Positions 9,782 to 19,157 are shown, counted from the stretch's first letter. The stretch: 64,000 nt of DNA from Sphingomonas sp. IW22 (GCF_041321155.1 NZ_JBGGWB010000001.1:434001-498000), one strand, 5' to 3'. Program-made: numbers and translations. Notes: a model not told the origin generated them from the letters alone.

Positions 9782-10705
9782 TCAATCGTCCCAGCGAAAG
9801 GGGCCGACCCGTTCATGACGTCCAAGCATGAACGCATCCGCCACCAGACGAAATGGCGAAAGGTCTGCCTCGATCACCGCGCGACCCGCCATTTCGGCAA
9901 AGCGGCGATACAGGCGTGGATATTCGCCGATCCCCGGTACGTCGACCTCTTTGTCTTCGATGATCAGCCGCGCGCCGCCGTCGCGCAGCACGGCAGTGCC
10001 GCCATCGGTCTCGATCGTGATCGACCAGGTTTGTGGCCCGCGTTGGTCGAAGGAAAATTCAACGTCGATCCGGGGCACGCCGTCACCCGACAGGATCAGA
10101 TCGGCAGCGATGGGCGCGGCGCGATCGGTGGGATAGCGCAGCACCGCATCGCGGAGCGTGACACCCGGTACCAGGCGGGTCAGGATCGACAGCGCGTTGA
10201 CGCCGGGATCGAACACCCCGATGCCCGGTTGCCAGATCCATTCCTGACCCGGATGCCAGACGCGCACATCTTCTTTCCAGTCGATGCGGACGTGCCGGAT
10301 CGCACGATCGCCCAGCCAGCGGGCCAGCGGCTCCACGCCGTCGGCCTCACGAGAATGCCAGGTCAGGAACAGGCTCCGTCCCGCCGCACGGGCCATGTCG
10401 GCAAAGCGTTCGCCCTCGCTGACCGTAGCGGCAGGCGGCTTTTCGACCATCACGTCCAGACCGAGCGCCAGCGCCTCTGCGATCAGCGGCGTGCGGGCCA
10501 TGGGCGGCGTGCAGATCGAAACCGCGCTCAGCCCCGGCACCCGCGCGTGCAATTCGGTGATCGTCGTGGCGGCGGGAACGGACAGGCCGTTGTCATGATG
10601 CGTGACCACACCCGCCAGTTCGAAATCGGCATTGGCGGCAATGGCGGGCAGATGCTGGTCGCGAGCGATCTTGCCCACGCCGACGATTGCGATGGCCCGG
10701 CTCAT
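9782..10705 (-). CDS. D-galactose 1-dehydrogenase (Gfo/Idh/MocA family)
   Basis: It is predicted to oxidise D-galactose (possibly also L-arabinose or fucose) at C1 to the 1,4-lactone with NAD(P)+, the entry step of the De Ley-Doudoroff pathway. The N-terminus IVGVGKIARDQHLPAI is the Rossmann motif, VEKPPAATVSEG holds the EKP signature, and IDWKEDVRVWHPGQEWIWQPG matches the distinctive block I know from Pseudomonas galactose dehydrogenase. Length (307 aa) also fits. Its start overlaps the regulator stop by 4 nt, and lactonase, dehydratase, kinase and aldolase for the same pathway lie nearby. Confidence 0.85.
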   Translation of the reverse strand: MSRAIAIVGVGKIARDQHLPAIAANADFELAGVVTHHDNGLSVPAATTITELHARVPGLSAVSICTPPMARTPLIAEALALGLDVMVEKPPAATVSEGERFADMARAAGRSLFLTWHSREADGVEPLARWLGDRAIRHVRIDWKEDVRVWHPGQEWIWQPGIGVFDPGVNALSILTRLVPGVTLRDAVLRYPTDRAAPIAADLILSGDGVPRIDVEFSFDQRGPQTWSITIETDGGTAVLRDGGARLIIEDKEVDVPGIGEYPRLYRRFAEMAGRAVIEADLSPFRLVADAFMLGRHERVGPFRWDD

Positions 10706-11445
10706 TGCCCGACACCCGCCGGCGCGTCGCGCTCCGCCGAATGCATGATAAGGTCCAGCACTTCCTGAATCAGCTTGGCCATCGCTGCATGGGCCGCCGC
10801 CGTATCTCCGGCCGCGATAGCGTCGCGGACGTCGGCATGATCCTGGATGCTGGCCGACCGGCCCGCCAGCCGGTTGGTAAAGCGGATCGAGGTGCGCAGC
10901 GCAGTCGTAACGACGTCGCGAAATTGGGAGAAGAACGGGTTGTTCGACGCACGCAGCACCGCGACGTGAAAGGCGATGTCCGCCTCCAGCGTATCGTCTT
11001 CACCCTGATCAGCGGCTCGCATCCGCTCAAGCCCGGCATCGATCGCGGCCTTTTGCTCGGGCGAGGCGCTGCCCGCCGCAAGCGCGGCGGCGGCGGGTTC
11101 GACCGCGATCCGAAGCTCGCTGAAGCGGCGCAGCAGCACCAGGCTGGATCGCCGTTCGAGCAACCACCGCAGCACGTCGGTATCGAACAGGTTCCACGCT
11201 TCTTCGGGGCGCAGGAACGTACCCTGTTTGGGCCGCGCGCCCAGCAATCCCTTGGCTGACAGCATCTTCACCGCTTCACGCGTGACCGACCGGCTGACGC
11301 CGTGCTGCTTTACGATTTCAGCTTCGTTGGGAAATGGTTTGTCGCGATATTCGCCAACCACGATGGCCCGCCCCAGAACCTCCAGCAGGCCGAATGTCAG
11401 GTTACGGCCCAGTTCACCCCGCACCAGCGGATCATCGGCCATCAT
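10702..11445 (-). CDS. GntR-family regulator, FadR subfamily (DgoR-like)
   Basis: A 247-aa DNA-binding regulator: winged helix (residues ~10-75, with FPNEAEIVKQHGVSRSVTREAVKMLSAKGLL) followed by an all-helical FCD effector domain (residues ~95-230, with metal-ligand-type residues in DIAFHVAVLRASNN and IQDHADVRDAI). It overlaps galactose dehydrogenase by 4 nt and is divergent from dgoK-dgoA, the arrangement of an E. coli DgoR-like autorepressor that responds to galactonate. Its ligand here is inferred, not shown. Confidence 0.88.
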   Translation of the reverse strand: MMADDPLVRGELGRNLTFGLLEVLGRAIVVGEYRDKPFPNEAEIVKQHGVSRSVTREAVKMLSAKGLLGARPKQGTFLRPEEAWNLFDTDVLRWLLERRSSLVLLRRFSELRIAVEPAAAALAAGSASPEQKAAIDAGLERMRAADQGEDDTLEADIAFHVAVLRASNNPFFSQFRDVVTTALRTSIRFTNRLAGRSASIQDHADVRDAIAAGDTAAAHAAMAKLIQEVLDLIMHSAERDAPAGVGQ

Positions 11446-11570
11446 CCCACCCCATCATCGTTCGTCGTCGTCGCGGCACTGACTTTTACAGATCGACGCC
11501 CCCTCGACAAGAGCGATTGATCATATAAAAAACCTTCAGCATCGCTTAGGCGAGAACAGGAGAGTTCCAG
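11446..11570. promoter_or_regulatory. Divergent promoter region of the regulator and dgoK operons
   Basis: This region holds the start signals for both operons. An A-rich block at 11521-11533 suits a promoter. A GACAAG-N5-TTG element (11506-11519) resembles one in the dehydratase/TonB-receptor divergent region (GACAAG-N5-TTTGT on the minus strand, 19268-19282), so it is a candidate operator for the FadR-type protein. Confidence 0.35.
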
Positions 11571-11624
11571 ATGGCATCAGCGCCCCGACCCCGGCCCGCT
11601 TGTGACGCAGGATGGCCGCTGTGA
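11571..11624 (+). CDS. Putative 17-aa leader peptide of dgoK
   Basis: An ATG at 11571 has an AGGAGAG ribosome site at 11559-11565 and opens a 17-codon frame (MASAPRPRPACDAGWPL) that ends at TGA 11622-11624. The stop shares GTGA with a GTG codon of the dgoK frame at 11621. The good ribosome site belongs to this ORF and not to dgoK, so translation of dgoK is probably coupled to it. The function is unknown. Confidence 0.4.
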   Translation: MASAPRPRPACDAGWPL

Positions 11625-12484
11625 GCGCGTTCATCGCCGTCGACTGGGGCACCACCAATCGCCGCGCCTGGCGGATCGAGGATGGTCGCGCGGTGGACGT
11701 GATGCGCGACGCGACCGGTATTCTGGCCGTGCCGAGCGATGGCTTTGCCGACGCCGCTGCCGAAATCCGCGCAAAGCTGGGCGACCTGCCGATGCTGATG
11801 GCGGGCATGGTGGGGTCAAATCGCGGCTGGATCGACGCCGGCTATGTCCCCTGCCCTGCGACGTTGGACGATCTGGCCGCGCGGCTGGCGCCCGCGGGTG
11901 AGGATGCCTGGATCGTGCCGGGCGTCCGCTTCATCGCAGGATCGCGCGGCGATGTGATGCGTGGGGAGGAAGTGCAGTTGCTGGGCGCCGTGGCTGGCGG
12001 GCTTGCGCCGGGCGATGCGACGATGTGCCAGCCGGGCACCCATTGCAAATGGGCGCGGATCGAGGGCGGGACGCTAACCCGCTTTGCCACCGCCATGACC
12101 GGAGAGTTGTTCGCCCTGCTGCGCGATCATGCGCTGATTGGCGCGGCGATGAAGGGCGACGTGGCCGACGGCCCCGCCTTTCGCCAGGGCGTTGCACGCA
12201 GCGGCGAAGGTGACCTGACCGCCGCGCTGTTCGGCGTGCGCGCTTCAAGCGTGCTGGCGCTGCGCGACGATGCCGATGCCGCAGCTTATGTCAGCGGGCT
12301 GCTGATCGGTGCGGATTGCCGGGCACAGGTCCAGCCGGGCGCGACCGTTCACCTGCTGGCCGATCCGGCGCTGGGCACACTTTACACCACCGCTATTGAA
12401 GCTGTCGGCGGCGCCACCGTGCCGGTCGACAGCCACGCCGCTTTCCTCGCAGGGATCATCCGCATCCGGGAGTTACAATCATGA
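11612..12484 (+). CDS. dgoK: 2-dehydro-3-deoxygalactonokinase
   Basis: It phosphorylates KDGal to KDPGal with ATP. The N-terminal AFIAVDWGTTNRRAWRIE is the phosphate-1 loop of this ASKHA kinase family, with MAGMVGSNRGWID and FITG-like GTHCKWARIEGG motifs following. The length, ~290 aa, is normal. The start is either ATG 11612 or GTG 11621; the latter overlaps the stop of the leader ORF. Its stop overlaps dgoA by ATGA. It belongs to the rightward dgoK-dgoA-GH43 operon and supplies the substrate for the next enzyme. Confidence 0.9.
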   Translation: MAAVSAFIAVDWGTTNRRAWRIEDGRAVDVMRDATGILAVPSDGFADAAAEIRAKLGDLPMLMAGMVGSNRGWIDAGYVPCPATLDDLAARLAPAGEDAWIVPGVRFIAGSRGDVMRGEEVQLLGAVAGGLAPGDATMCQPGTHCKWARIEGGTLTRFATAMTGELFALLRDHALIGAAMKGDVADGPAFRQGVARSGEGDLTAALFGVRASSVLALRDDADAAAYVSGLLIGADCRAQVQPGATVHLLADPALGTLYTTAIEAVGGATVPVDSHAAFLAGIIRIRELQS

Positions 12485-13104
12485 CCGAATTCGCCAATGC
12501 CTTTGCCGCCCTGCCCCTGGTCGCGATCCTGCGCGGGGTCGAGCCGCACGAAGTCGTCGCGATCGGTGACGCGCTGGTCGAAGCGGGCTTCACCCTGATC
12601 GAGGTGCCGCTGAATTCGCCCGACCCGTTCGCCAGTATCGAGGCGCTGGCGCGCGCGCATGGCGACCGGGCGATGATCGGCGCGGGTACGGTGCTGACGC
12701 CCGAAGATGTGGGCCGCGTTGCCGATGCCGGCGGGCGGATGATCGTGTCGCCCAACACCGATGTGCGCGTGATCGCCGAAACGGCGATGCGCGGCATGGC
12801 GTCGCTGCCCGGCTATTTCACCGCGTCGGAAGCGTTCGCCGCGCTTCAGGCGGGGGCAACCGCGCTCAAGCTCTTCCCGGCGGAGGCAGCCAGCCCCGCG
12901 GTTGTAAAGGCACAGCGGGCGGTATTGCCGCGCGATGTGCCGCTGCTGGCGGTCGGCGGCATTTCGCCCGACACGATGGGCCCATGGCGCGCGGCGGGGG
13001 CCGATGGGTTCGGCCTTGGCTCCGCCCTGTACAAGCGCGGCGCCAGTGCCGCGGACGTGGGTGCCGCCGCCCGCGCCTTTGTCACGGCATGGCGCGGGGC
13101 ATGA
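12481..13104 (+). CDS. dgoA: 2-dehydro-3-deoxy-6-phosphogalactonate aldolase
   Basis: A class I aldolase cleaving KDPGal to pyruvate and glyceraldehyde-3-phosphate. Expected active-site residues are visible: E41 in IEVPLNSP, the GAGTVLTPEDV phosphate region, and Schiff-base K130 in ALKLFPAE. It is 207 aa, a single (beta/alpha)8 barrel as in KDPG/KDPGal aldolases. It overlaps dgoK and the following GH43 gene by ATGA, so the three are one translationally coupled operon. Confidence 0.92.
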   Translation: MTEFANAFAALPLVAILRGVEPHEVVAIGDALVEAGFTLIEVPLNSPDPFASIEALARAHGDRAMIGAGTVLTPEDVGRVADAGGRMIVSPNTDVRVIAETAMRGMASLPGYFTASEAFAALQAGATALKLFPAEAASPAVVKAQRAVLPRDVPLLAVGGISPDTMGPWRAAGADGFGLGSALYKRGASAADVGAAARAFVTAWRGA

Positions 13105-14087
13105 TCCGCGCGCTGGTCGTCGCGCTCGCCTGCTGCGCCGCGCCGCTAATGGCTGCGGAGGGTCAGCGGACGCTGGTGAATCCGGTGCTGCCGTCCGGTC
13201 CCGACCCCTGGATCGTAGAGGAAGGCGGCACCTTCTACTATATGTCGACGCGCGGCGACCGGCTGGCGATCCGTGCCACGCGCGATCTTGCGCGGCTGGC
13301 CGACGCGCCTGAACAGGTGGTGTGGCGCGCGCCCGCCAGCGGGCCGAACAGCGCGTCGATCTGGGCTCCTGAACTTCACCGCATCGATGGACGCTGGTTC
13401 ATTTATTACACCGCCAGCGACAAGGCCGCCGATGATGACGCACATCGCGGCATATGGGTGCTGGAGAACCGCGACGCCGATCCGCTGCGTGGCGAATGGG
13501 TCGACCGGGGCCGCATGCGGACCCAGCGGCCGGGCATTGACGGCACGACCTTTACCGTCGGGGACACGCGCTACTTCGCCTATTCGCCCTATGTCGGCCC
13601 CGATAGCGTGATCGCCGTCGCGCGGATGGAAAATCCTTGGACGCTGGTTGGTGAGGAAACGATCATCGCCCGCCCCGATCAGACGTGGGAGCGTCAGGGC
13701 GGGCGGCAGATCCTGGAGGGGCCGGCATTTCTGCGCGGGCCGGACGGCGGGCTGCACATCGCCTATTCGGGCAGCGCCTGCTGGTCCGACGATTATGCAC
13801 TGGGCCTGTTGAGCGCCGCGCCGGGCAGCGATCCGATGAAGCCTGGCAGCTGGCACAAGGCACCGCGTCCGGTGCTGTCCAAATCGCCCGCGACCAATGT
13901 CTGGGCGCCGGGGCATAACGGCTTTTTCAAGTCCGGCGGGCGAAGCTGGGTGATCTATCACGCGAACAATGCTGCCAAGCTGGGCTGCGGTCCCCAGCGC
14001 GCGCCGCATATCCAGCAAGTTACATGGTCGAAGGACGGGATGCCGATCTTCCCCGTCCCCGCGACCGGCACAGCACCGGCCCCCTGA
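13101..14087 (+). CDS. Secreted GH43 family glycosidase (alpha-L-arabinofuranosidase-like)
   Basis: A five-bladed beta-propeller glycosidase, 328 aa, with a signal peptide (about residues 1-19, ending LMAA). The three GH43 acidic residues appear in order: catalytic-base D35 in PSGPDPWIV, pKa-modulator D in RPGIDGTTF and acid E in QILEGPAFL. It is probably periplasmic and trims arabinofuranosyl or xylosyl residues from imported oligosaccharides. It overlaps dgoA by ATGA, directly tying polymer trimming to the galactonate pathway. The subfamily and exact linkage cannot be told from sequence alone. Confidence 0.85.
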   Translation: MIRALVVALACCAAPLMAAEGQRTLVNPVLPSGPDPWIVEEGGTFYYMSTRGDRLAIRATRDLARLADAPEQVVWRAPASGPNSASIWAPELHRIDGRWFIYYTASDKAADDDAHRGIWVLENRDADPLRGEWVDRGRMRTQRPGIDGTTFTVGDTRYFAYSPYVGPDSVIAVARMENPWTLVGEETIIARPDQTWERQGGRQILEGPAFLRGPDGGLHIAYSGSACWSDDYALGLLSAAPGSDPMKPGSWHKAPRPVLSKSPATNVWAPGHNGFFKSGGRSWVIYHANNAAKLGCGPQRAPHIQQVTWSKDGMPIFPVPATGTAPAP

Positions 14088-14097
14088 GAAACAACGA

Positions 14098-14127
14098 ACC
14101 CGCCGCCCCATGACCGGGGCAGCGGGT
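14098..14127. terminator. Stem-loop between convergent GH43 and GH5-like genes
   Basis: A 12-bp stem with one mismatch (14098-14109 with 14116-14127, 6-nt loop) lies just past the GH43 stop and before the convergent GH5-like stop. It has no T-run. Confidence 0.4.
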
Positions 14128-14136
14128 CCGCTTCGA

Positions 14137-15300
14137 TCAACTGCCGCGCTTGCGCGTCGTTGCGGCGGAAACCGGGGTCGGCGGCACGACACCCTTGGGC
14201 GCCGCAGTCAGCCGCCGGATCAGATCGACCTCCGCCTGGCGATAGGGCGTGCCGTCGGCGCGGAACACCTCGTGAAACCAGATCGTCGGTTCGGCCATGA
14301 CATAGGGCTTCTGCCAGCTGTCCCAAGGAAGGCGCGTCTGCGTCTTTCCATCGACAAAGCCCCAGTTCATCATCGCGACATTGTAACGCTTGCCGATGGG
14401 CAGCGACCCGTCAAAGGTCGAGCCGTTCCCGCGCGCCATATATTCGGTGCACAGGATCGGGCGGTTGTACGGCAGAAGCTGGCGGATGCGCCGCTCGAAC
14501 GTCTCAGGCCAGTTGTAATCGTGGAAGCTGATGACGTCCGACTGCGTCAGTTGCAGCTTTTCCATGGGCGAGCTTTTGCCGCCGGGCGTCCAGTCCTCAC
14601 CGATCCACACGCCTGAAGTAATCGGCTGCGTCGGATCGGCGTCCCGCGCCCATTCGAACACCTGCGCCAGCAGCGCGCGGACAAGCGGTTCCTTGCCCTC
14701 CTGCCCCTTATACTGATCGGCGCCATTGTCCGGCTCGTTCCACAAGTCCCAGCCCAGAACGCGATCGTCCTTGGCATAGGCGCGGATAACGCCCTGAACA
14801 TATGCCTTGTAGCCGGGATAGCGGCTCTTGTCGCGCAGACCCGCCATGCCCGGTCCCTGCACCCAGCCCGAATTATGGACGCCAGGAATGGGTGGATGCT
14901 GTGGTCCCAGCTGCGGATTGGGGTCCCACACACTGTCGAACAGCACGAACAGCGGCTTGATCTTGTGCCGCGCGGCGATGGTCAGAAATTCGTCGATGCG
15001 CCGCTTGAACCCTTCGGCATCCTGCGCCCAAAGCTGATCGTGCAGGAACACGCGCATGGTGTTCATGCCGATCCCCTCGGCAAGCGCGAACTCGCGCTCG
15101 ATCTCCGCCGGGTTCCAGGTTTCGGCCTGCCACATCTCAAGCTGGTTGATGGCGCTGGCGGGGGCATAATTGGCGCCGACCAGCCAGGGCTGGCGGTCGT
15201 ACCAGGCCTTTGCCTGCGCCTCGGTCCAGCGGTCGCGTGCTTCAGCCGGTGTGGCAAACAGCGCGATCGAGGCGAGCAGCCCCGCGACAATCTTTCTCAT
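14137..15300 (-). CDS. Secreted GH5-like (GH-A clan) glycoside hydrolase
   Basis: A 387-aa TIM-barrel hydrolase with a signal peptide (residues ~1-21, FATPAEA). General acid E189 is in WDLWNEPDNG and nucleophile E286 in ILCTEYMAR; RVFLHDQLW and SFHDYNWPE are other barrel-end motifs. It is the last gene of the leftward dehydratase - lactonase - mutarotase operon, starting 27 nt after the mutarotase stop. It is probably periplasmic and acts on an arabino- or galacto-configured oligosaccharide. GH5 cellulase/mannanase-like is the nearest description; its substrate is unknown. Confidence 0.75.
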   Translation of the reverse strand: MRKIVAGLLASIALFATPAEARDRWTEAQAKAWYDRQPWLVGANYAPASAINQLEMWQAETWNPAEIEREFALAEGIGMNTMRVFLHDQLWAQDAEGFKRRIDEFLTIAARHKIKPLFVLFDSVWDPNPQLGPQHPPIPGVHNSGWVQGPGMAGLRDKSRYPGYKAYVQGVIRAYAKDDRVLGWDLWNEPDNGADQYKGQEGKEPLVRALLAQVFEWARDADPTQPITSGVWIGEDWTPGGKSSPMEKLQLTQSDVISFHDYNWPETFERRIRQLLPYNRPILCTEYMARGNGSTFDGSLPIGKRYNVAMMNWGFVDGKTQTRLPWDSWQKPYVMAEPTIWFHEVFRADGTPYRQAEVDLIRRLTAAPKGVVPPTPVSAATTRKRGS

Positions 15301-15327
15301 TCTTCTCTCCCTGTCTTGTTCGGGCGC

Positions 15328-16464
15328 TCAGCTTTCGACGAACAGCCGGTATGTCATGACGTTGCGATAGGTCTGGCCGGGGGCCAGTCGCACCGACGGA
15401 AAATCCTTTTGATTGGGTGCGTCGGGGAAAAGCTGCGGCTCCATGACGATCGCGTCGCCCATGCGTAGGATCTGGTCCTTCTTTCCCTTGATCGTCCCGT
15501 CGAAGAAATTGCCCGAATAGAATTGCAGGCCCGGCTGGTTCGACCAGAGTTCGAAACCGCGACCCGACACCGGCTCCACCACGCGGGCCATCAGATGCTG
15601 GTCGGGCGTCACCCGGTCACCGATCACCCAGTTATGGTCATAGCCGCGACCATATTCGATCTGCGGATCACTGGCGTCGCGCACCCGGTCGCCAACGACA
15701 TGCGGCTGGCGGAAATCGAACACTGTGCCCGCCACCGACTTGTGTCCGCCCGTCGGGATCGAGGTTGCGTCGGTGGGCGTATAGCGGTCCGCCGGAATGG
15801 TCACGACATGCCCCATCGCCCCACGCGGGGAACCGACACCGGCCAGGTTCCAGTAGGCATGGTTCGACAGGTTCACGACGGTCGGCTTGTCGGTCGTCGC
15901 GCGATACTCGATCGTCAGGTGGTTCGCTTCATCCAGCGAATAGGTGGCATAGGTGGTCAGCTCGCCAGGATAGCCCATGTCGCCATCGGGACTGACATAG
16001 CGCATCGTCACCGAAGCGGTCGGGCCGCTTTTCACGTCGGTAACTTCCCACAGCACCTTGTCGAAACCCTTGGTCCCGCCATGCAGCGAGTTAGGGCCGT
16101 TGTTCACGGGCGTGGAATAGCTTTTGCCGTCCAGCGTGAAGCGCCCTTTGGCGATGCGGTTCGCCACCCGGCCAACGGTCGCGCCGAAAAACTCGGGCTT
16201 GGTCAGATAACCGTCGATACGGTCATAGCCGATCTGCACATCCTCCACCTTGCCATTGCGGTCGGGCATGGTGACCGCCTGGATCGAGGCGCCGAGCGCG
16301 ATGATCGTTGCCGACACACCCTTGCCGTTGGACAGCGTGACGGCGGCCACGGGGCGCCCGTCGGGCATCGCGCCAAAGGTCGATCGCTTTGCCTCCCCCG
16401 CCAGCGCAGGTTGCGCGGCGATCATGGTCATCATGGCGGTTGCCGTAAACAGCGTGCGTTTCAT
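15328..16464 (-). CDS. galM: Aldose 1-epimerase (galactose mutarotase), exported
   Basis: It interconverts alpha and beta anomers, supplying the form used by the dehydrogenase. Family residues are visible: NSLHGGTKGFDKVLW, NLSNHAYWNL (catalytic His) and IVMEPQLFPDAPN (catalytic Glu). An N-terminal signal peptide (about 23 residues, ending QPALA) puts it in the periplasm, unlike E. coli GalM. ATG 16464 follows GGGAGTGG and is preferred over an upstream extension. The 378-aa product is the third gene of the leftward operon, 34 nt after the lactonase. Confidence 0.9.
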   Translation of the reverse strand: MKRTLFTATAMMTMIAAQPALAGEAKRSTFGAMPDGRPVAAVTLSNGKGVSATIIALGASIQAVTMPDRNGKVEDVQIGYDRIDGYLTKPEFFGATVGRVANRIAKGRFTLDGKSYSTPVNNGPNSLHGGTKGFDKVLWEVTDVKSGPTASVTMRYVSPDGDMGYPGELTTYATYSLDEANHLTIEYRATTDKPTVVNLSNHAYWNLAGVGSPRGAMGHVVTIPADRYTPTDATSIPTGGHKSVAGTVFDFRQPHVVGDRVRDASDPQIEYGRGYDHNWVIGDRVTPDQHLMARVVEPVSGRGFELWSNQPGLQFYSGNFFDGTIKGKKDQILRMGDAIVMEPQLFPDAPNQKDFPSVRLAPGQTYRNVMTYRLFVES

Positions 16465-16498
16465 GTCCCACTCCCTCAATTTCGTTCTGCTTCGGCGT

Positions 16499-17359
16499 TC
16501 AGCCACGATAGCGGTACGGCGGCAAGCCGCCACAGCCGGGATCAACCTCGAACAAGGCGCCCGCCGCCGGTTCGTCGACACCGTCCGCCGCGCTGGTCAC
16601 GAACATCCGGTCCAGCCCCGCCCCGGCAAAGGTCATGCTGGTGATCTGGCTGGCGGGCAGCATGATACGGCGATCGGGTCGGCCATCGGGCGTAAAGCGC
16701 ATGACGCACGAACCGCCCCAGCACGCGACCCACAGGCACCCGTCCGCGTCGAAGGTCATGCCGTCGGGATTGCCCCAGTCCGCCTGGAACGCGATAAAGG
16801 GCGTCCGTTCTGACAGGCTGCCGTCCTGCCCGACGGTATAGCGATAGATGGTCGCCTCCGCCGTGTCGGTATGCAGTAGAAATCCGCCGCCCGGCGGAAT
16901 GGCGGGGCCGTTGGCGATCGTATAGCCGTCATCGACGCGCACCGCGCGGCCGTCCGGGTCCAGGCGATAAAAGGCCCCCGTCGGGCGGTCGCAAGTGAAC
17001 GGCATCGACCCGGCCCAGATGCGGCCATGGTCATCGGCCTTGGCATCGTTGAAGCGATTGCCTACCCGCTCATCCTCTGGCGCGGCAAGCGTGCGGATTT
17101 CCAGCGGATCCAGGGTCAGCGCGGTGAAGCGCCGCCCGATCCCCGCGATAAATCCGGGCGCCTCCTCCCGCTCGATCACCCAGCCGATCGTATCGGGCGT
17201 GACCCATTCGTCCACCGCGCCGGTGCTGAGCGAAAGGCGGTTCAAGCGCTTGCCCAGAATGTCGACCCAATAGACCACGTTGTCGCGCGCCGACCATGAC
17301 GGCCCCTCGCCCAGCGTGTCACGCCTGGGCCGCGCGACGATCCTGACCGCCTCGCTCAT
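16499..17359 (-). CDS. SMP-30/gluconolactonase family sugar lactonase
   Basis: A cytoplasmic six-bladed propeller lactonase that should open D-galactono- (or L-arabinono-) lactone. Metal-ligand motifs of the family are present: E19 in TLGEGPSW, GNRFNDAKAD, and WGNPDGMTFD with catalytic Asp. The ATG at 17359 begins one base after the dehydratase TGA, so the two are tightly coupled, as expected for consecutive pathway steps. The product is 286 aa. An in-frame extension to 17434 would overlap the dehydratase and is rejected. Confidence 0.88.
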   Translation of the reverse strand: MSEAVRIVARPRRDTLGEGPSWSARDNVVYWVDILGKRLNRLSLSTGAVDEWVTPDTIGWVIEREEAPGFIAGIGRRFTALTLDPLEIRTLAAPEDERVGNRFNDAKADDHGRIWAGSMPFTCDRPTGAFYRLDPDGRAVRVDDGYTIANGPAIPPGGGFLLHTDTAEATIYRYTVGQDGSLSERTPFIAFQADWGNPDGMTFDADGCLWVACWGGSCVMRFTPDGRPDRRIMLPASQITSMTFAGAGLDRMFVTSAADGVDEPAAGALFEVDPGCGGLPPYRYRG

Positions 17360-17360
17360 A

Positions 17361-19157
17361 TCAATGGCTGTCGCGCGGCAGCCCGCGTGTCTGCGCGATA
17401 CGCTGATATTTGACGGCGGGCTCCAGCACCGCACCCGTATCGAACTGCCCGACCAGAGCGCGCTGGATTTCCTGCCACGGGGTCTGGGATTCGGGCGTCA
17501 CACTGGCCTGAACATCGGCCAGTGCGGCACGGCGGCGCTCGATCTCGGCGTCGTCGACCAGCATGTCGGCGGTGCGCGCGTCCAGGTCGATCCGCACGCG
17601 GTCACCCGTACGCAGCAGGGCAAGCCCGCCGCCCACCGCTGCTTCGGGCGCGGCATTCAGGATCGACGGGCTGCCGCTGGTGCCCGACTGGCGGCCATCG
17701 CCGATACACGGCAATGCGGCAACGCCCGCGCGAATCAGCGCGGCGGGCGGGCGCATGTTCACCACCTCTGCCCCGCCGGGATAGCCAACCGGCCCGGCCC
17801 CGCGAATGACGAGGATGCTGTTTTCGTCGATCCCCAGCGCGGGATCGTCGATGCGCTGGTGATAGTCCTCTGGCCCGTCAAACACCGTGACGGTGCCCTC
17901 GAACGCGTTGGGCCGTTCGGGATCGCTGAGATAACGCTCCCGGAACGCATCGGAAATCACCGACAGCTTCATCACCGCGCCGTCGAACAGGTTACCGCGC
18001 AGCACGGTGAGGCCCGCATGGTGCTTGAGCGGATCGGACAGCGGCCGGATGACGTCCACATTCTCGATCTGCACATCCGCCACATTCTGGGTGACGGTGC
18101 GACCATTGACCGTCAGCGCGTCGCCGTGGAGCAGTCCGGCGCGGTGCAGTTCACCCATCACGGCGGGAACGCCGCCCGCGCGGTAATAATCCTCGCCCAG
18201 ATATTCGCCCGCGGGTTGCAGGTTGACGATCAGCGGAATGTCGGCGCCGTGCGCTTCCCAGTCGGCCAGTTCCAGTTCGACGCCGATGTGCCGGGCAATG
18301 GCGTTCAGATGGATCGGCGCATTGGTCGAACCGCCGATCGCCGAATTGACGCGAATGGCGTTCAGGAATGCTTCGCGGGTAAGGACATCGGACGGCTTGC
18401 GGTCGGCAGCCACCATCTCGACGATCTGAAGCCCGGTGCGATAGGCGTTTTCCTGCCGGTCGCGATAAGGCGCCGGGATCGCCGCCGATCCGGGCAGCGA
18501 CATGCCCAGGGCTTCAGTCAGCGAGTTCATCGTGGTCGCCGTGCCCATGGTGTTGCAATAGCCCGTGGACGGCGCCGACGACGCGACCAGCTTGATGAAG
18601 CCGGTATAGTCGATCTCTCCGGCGGCCAACATCTGGCGCGCCTTCCAAACGATGGTGCCGGACCCGGTACGCTCACCCTTGAACCAGCCGTTCAGCATCG
18701 GCCCGACCGACAGCGCGATGGCCGGAATGTTGACCGTTGCCGCCGCCATGAGCGCGGCGGGCGTCGTTTTGTCGCAGCCGATCGTCAGCACCACGCCGTC
18801 GATCGGATAGCCGTAAAGCAGCTCGACCAGCGACATATAGCCCAGGTTGCGGTCCAGCCCGGCCGTCGGCCGCTTGCCCGTTTCCTGCATCGGGTGTGTC
18901 GGGAATTCGATCGGGATGCCACCCGCTTCCCGAATGCCGTCTCGGACGCGTTCGGCCAGCACCAGATGGTGGCGGTTGCACGGGACCAGGTCGCTGCCCG
19001 ACTGGGCAATGCCGATGATCGGACGACCCGACTGAAGCTCTTCAAGGCTGAGGCCGAAGTTCAGGTACCGCTCTATGTAGAGCGCCGTCATGTCGGGATT
19101 GTCGCGATTGTCGAACCAAGCCCGCGAACGGAGGCCCTGCCACTCGCCGCCGCTCAC
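17361..19157 (-). CDS. IlvD/Edd-family sugar-acid dehydratase (galactonate/arabinonate/xylonate type)
   Basis: An Fe-S dehydratase converting a sugar acid to its 2-keto-3-deoxy form. C60 (VPCNRHH), C128 (TIGCDKTT) and C201 (GYCNTMG) are the cluster ligands of the family. It resembles Caulobacter xylonate dehydratase along its whole length ([29 protein letters not shown]). In this operon, with galactose dehydrogenase, dgoK and dgoA nearby and no enolase-type DgoD, D-galactonate is the likely substrate. It starts at GTG 19157, where GTGA overlaps the stop of a 14-codon leader ORF. The protein is 598 aa. Confidence 0.87.
   Translation of the reverse strand: MSGGEWQGLRSRAWFDNRDNPDMTALYIERYLNFGLSLEELQSGRPIIGIAQSGSDLVPCNRHHLVLAERVRDGIREAGGIPIEFPTHPMQETGKRPTAGLDRNLGYMSLVELLYGYPIDGVVLTIGCDKTTPAALMAAATVNIPAIALSVGPMLNGWFKGERTGSGTIVWKARQMLAAGEIDYTGFIKLVASSAPSTGYCNTMGTATTMNSLTEALGMSLPGSAAIPAPYRDRQENAYRTGLQIVEMVAADRKPSDVLTREAFLNAIRVNSAIGGSTNAPIHLNAIARHIGVELELADWEAHGADIPLIVNLQPAGEYLGEDYYRAGGVPAVMGELHRAGLLHGDALTVNGRTVTQNVADVQIENVDVIRPLSDPLKHHAGLTVLRGNLFDGAVMKLSVISDAFRERYLSDPERPNAFEGTVTVFDGPEDYHQRIDDPALGIDENSILVIRGAGPVGYPGGAEVVNMRPPAALIRAGVAALPCIGDGRQSGTSGSPSILNAAPEAAVGGGLALLRTGDRVRIDLDARTADMLVDDAEIERRRAALADVQASVTPESQTPWQEIQRALVGQFDTGAVLEPAVKYQRIAQTRGLPRDSH

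Noticed and set aside
13146..14192. 348-codon leftward frame opposite the first GH43 gene
   Set aside because: It has no family similarity, while the rightward frame has a signal peptide and three GH43 catalytic residues.
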